The position numbers were made by a program, and so were the translations under genes. Positions 61,192 through 64,000 of a stretch of DNA of 64,000 nucleotides are shown here, piece after piece. Numbering within the stretch: position 1 is the first letter of the stretch; every line of letters begins with the position of its first letter. The notes under the pieces were generated by a model. The model ran no database searches. It saw only the letters and a program-made list of their open reading frames with translations, and had not been told where the DNA came from. The stretch is from Argentina anserina (Eukaryota; Streptophyta; Magnoliopsida; Rosales; Rosaceae), in contig NC_065872.1 in the NCBI RefSeq assembly GCF_933775445.1, positions 5,580,001 to 5,644,000 of the forward strand, read 5' to 3'.

Positions 61192-63367
61192 CTATATGAC
61201 ATTGACTGGCTGAGCAGCTGCATCTCTTTCCGTCTTGCATCTGCAGGTAAACAAGAGTGCCAAAAGTTAAAGAGCAGCAGATTCTATTGTAAGAGAGAGA
61301 TCATTGACAATTTTCACATGGTGCAGTATGAAGTACATTCGTTAGTTGCAAAACAATGATATACTGAAATTTACTTAAGTTGGAGCATAAAAAATGAGCA
61401 TTGAGGATGAGGTTTGTTAGTTCCAAGCCAAGAATAATGATTGAAGTAATGAATGTCAATGTTTTGTTATGAATAGTGAATAGGTTACCTATTGCAACTT
61501 GATCGAGATGCATAATTGTGATTGTCGCAATTTGTGCACATCCAATCCCCATTACGCCATTGCTTTGCTCTGCAAAGTCAAGTAAAAACAAGTATGAATA
61601 CCTGATCACAGATGCTGATTTAAAATCCCACAGCAAGATGAGTCTCTGGGAACTCTATACATAGATCATAAGTGATATCACCCAGATAAGATGTAAGTTA
61701 TAATGTTCCATCCAGTCAATAAAAAAACATTGAAAGGCAAAAATAAAATGGTATCTTGTGATTTCAAATTGTGAGAACTCTTATAATTTTGAACTGAACT
61801 GAAAACAGATGAACACGGTCACATTGTCTTATATTCATTTTAAGTGTAATGTAAAATTGTCTGAAGGACGCCGGTGATTAAGTATGCATATGTAAAAGGT
61901 AAAGCTGATTACTTACCCTTTCCCAAAGAGTGTTGGTGTTGTTGCATGTTGTGTCAATGGCATGGGGGCTTGAAAATTGGGAGCCCCGACTGAGTTCAGA
62001 CCGGGATAATGACCATGAGGTCCAGCTATGGGGTGACCTCTGGCCCCTATCGCTTGCTCGAACCCAGGATAAGCTTGATGCTGCCCAAATGCCTGCCAAT
62101 TGTAAACAGAATAAGTGAAGGACGAAGTAATCTAAGATGCCATCGACATAAGACATTGTATTTTATTTACAATTCTGAAAACTAAGATGCCATAAAAAGT
62201 AAAGAGGTCTTTACATGTCCCACGTTCAATCTCTTGTTATCCCAATCGTTAACAAACTCTTCGGATGCTAACCGCTTGATTCCAAGAGCTATATACAGAA
62301 AAAAGAAAAGAAAAAGAGGAACGCAAATAAGAGACAATAGTTACACACAAACACACATTGCACTTAACAATATTACCAAGCATCATACTTGCAAAAGAAA
62401 GACAGAGATGATTGCGGGCGGGCGCTTCTAAATATATATCTACAGTGATAAAATTGTTAAGCCGATAAAGATAGATTGTACCTGGAGGAAAGGCATTGCA
62501 TTTCTTGCACTGCAGACAAAAACAAAGTTGAATCATACCTCAACAGTTGAGTTACTAATATCCTTCAAATACTAATATTGCATCAGCATACCTGAGTACG
62601 AGACTGGTAATTATGAAACCCACAGCCACATATCCAGTCACCAGAGCGAAACCCTTTCGGAACCTCACCACCAGGGTTGGCATATGGAGCTCCAGCACTA
62701 CGGATTCCACCAACAGACAAACCAGACCCCGGCCGAACCCCATACTTATCAGCCCCAGGCCAGTTGGTGTTCAGAGGAAACGGCTGCTGCTGCGGAGGAG
62801 GAGCAGCACCAAAGCTCATCATCTTGGGATCCAGTCCCACTTGTCCTCGTCCCAAGTAATTCGGATAGGACGGAACAGAACTTCCGGGCATAGCAATGGC
62901 CGGCATTGATGCCACGTCCTTGTTCTGGCCGCACTTCTTGCACTTCTCTCTTGATGCATAATTGTTGTTAGTGCAACCTATTGATCATCATACCAACGCA
63001 CACCAACCAAGTCCATCCCACACCCAAAACACACATACACAAATCACCCAGTTTTCCATTTTAACGTTTCGAGTTGATAAAAGAGAGATCATAAACAACC
63101 CTCAAACCCTATTATTATTAATAATATCGCGATTGGATTGGGTTGAATTGAATTGAGGCTAACGGGAGAGAGTAAAAGAAGAGAGGAGGGGGGTAACCAA
63201 CCGGTGCAGATCCAATCGCCGATGCGGGGGAGCCATTTGGAGTCGGCGGGGGTTTTGGAGTCGACGAGGAGACGAGGCTGGCGGCAGCGATTGCAGAAGG
63301 ATCTGAAGGCGTAGTTGCGGTTTCTGCATCCACTGCATTCCCAGTCGCCTTCTCTTCCTTCCGCCAT
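61192..63367 (-). CDS. RanBP2-type zinc-finger protein with four fingers
   Basis: Seven exons, 63367-63202, 62977-62592, 62509-62482, 62288-62215, 62092-61917, 61569-61489 and 61240-61192, total 960 nt (319 aa). Four W-x-C-x2-C-x3-N-x6-C-x2-C fingers are visible: GDWECSGCRNRNYAFRSFCN (residue 7 on), GDWICTGCTNNNYASREKCK (about 50 on), GDWICGCGFHNYQSRTQCKK (third) and GDWMCTNCDNHNYASRSSCN (near the end). Between them lie Pro/Gly/Gln-rich linkers (FGAAPPPQQQPF). Such fingers bind single-stranded RNA at GGU sites in ZRANB2-type proteins, so a nuclear RNA-binding role is likely. Exon 3 is only 28 nt and completes the third finger. From memory it corresponds to Arabidopsis At2g17975. Confidence 0.9.
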
Positions 63368-63704
63368 TGGTCAGCTGAGTCTGACTGTGATTGAGTTTAT
63401 GTGACGAGCTGGAGCTGAAGGAAGGAGCGGTGCGTACGGAGCAGTTGGCGGTTGAAACTCTCGCGCCCGCCCTTGACCTTCAGGATAAATATGGGCCGAT
63501 CGGGGCTCCGTTTTGTACTATTGGGCCACAACTCTTTACCTGCTAACCCCAACATATGTAACAATCTGGTATATCTCCTTGAAATTACATTAGAAATGAG
63601 TTGAATTTTCAAATTTCTACCTAAAAGCTTATCCTGATTTTGTTTCTAATATAGACACTGTCATGTACTAATCTTTATGATATATGAGGTTTAGAGACCT
63701 GAAT
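63368..63704. other. Promoter side of the RanBP2 zinc-finger gene
   Basis: 5' UTR and upstream sequence of the minus-strand gene; nothing else recognised. Confidence 0.45.
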
Positions 63705-63719
63705 CCAAGAGATCCTAAT

Positions 63720-63875
63720 TTGTTTTTGAAATTGCAATTGCATTAAAGAAGAACGAACGATTATAATCGTTTAAGATGACGTCCCGTATCATGACGGGAG
63801 CTGTTTAGCAAGAACATAAAGCATGTTTAGCAAGAATATGAGCTACTTTGTTAGTCTCACGCTGGGCATGCATCA
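63720..63875 (-). mobile_element. Very short 5'-truncated LINE tail
   Basis: 156 bp flanked by a perfect 15-bp direct repeat CCAAGAGATCCTAAT (63705-63719 and 63876-63890). On the minus strand it encodes HAQRETNKVAHILAKHAL, the C-terminal RNase H signature of plant LINEs, then a stop, and ends in an A-rich tail. Confidence 0.8.
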
Positions 63876-64000
63876 CCAAGAGATCCTAATATATTGCTTC
63901 CTCTATGAACACATATGGTGCCAACGTCGTATCGAATAACACTAACCAATGCAAGCGGATATACATAGTAGTGAAGATTTCGCTTTTCACATGACTATCT

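Noticed and set aside
1..64000. CRISPR arrays, riboswitches, operons or bacterial-type genes
   Set aside because: The repeats are transposon or satellite in nature and all genes are intron-containing plant genes; nothing prokaryotic was seen.

Overview
This window is plant nuclear DNA. The evidence is intron-rich genes with GT-AG introns, plant-specific families (a WUSCHEL homeodomain protein, a WEB/DUF827 coiled-coil protein), a probable plastid-targeted membrane protein, and many plant-type transposable elements. It looks like a eudicot; Rosaceae is my guess from overall sequence flavour and was not tested.

Gene layout. A TRA1/TRRAP gene (minus strand, 7694 down to the left edge, N-terminal third only) is followed by a WEB-family coiled-coil gene (9378-10530, plus) and a small plant protein of unknown function (17948-18295, plus). 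Then come a broken matrix metalloproteinase pseudogene (28537-28925, plus), a WDR82/Swd2-type WD40 gene (29217-31362, plus), WUSCHEL (36780-38115, minus), an ALKBH9B-type RNA demethylase (51398-54138, minus), a probable plastid single-span membrane protein (60252-60773, plus) and a RanBP2-type zinc-finger protein (61192-63367, minus). From memory, the order TRA1 - WEB - WUS - ALKBH9B - membrane protein - RanBP2 zinc finger matches an Arabidopsis chromosome 2 block (about At2g17930 to At2g17975). If so, this is the conserved WUS neighbourhood, stretched here by transposons.

Mobile layer. The gaps hold a dense, nested set of elements, many with exact target-site duplications (TSDs). There are three roughly 3-kb solo LTRs of one family, one nested in opposite orientation inside another (10908-16851) and a third (42225-45255) inside a MULE-like element. 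A 9-kb minus-strand Copia element (18388-27434) sits about 90 bp past the stop codon of the small protein gene. A TRIM lies at 32868-33434. Two 5'-truncated LINE tails occur (34854-35767 and 63720-63875), the first split by a hAT-like MITE that has a second copy at 48455-49107. Three fold-back MITEs lie in TA microsatellites (40050-41298). A hAT-like element carries a tRNA-like Pol III promoter (55392-56298). A roughly 190-bp satellite-like array with a 377-bp higher-order period (56322-59950) is interrupted by a MULE-like element with a 9-bp TSD.

The genes are not an operon. By family, several act in chromatin and RNA regulation: TRA1 in SAGA/NuA4, WDR82 in COMPASS, WUS as a stem-cell transcription factor, and ALKBH9B in m6A removal. 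I see no common pathway beyond inherited neighbourhood.
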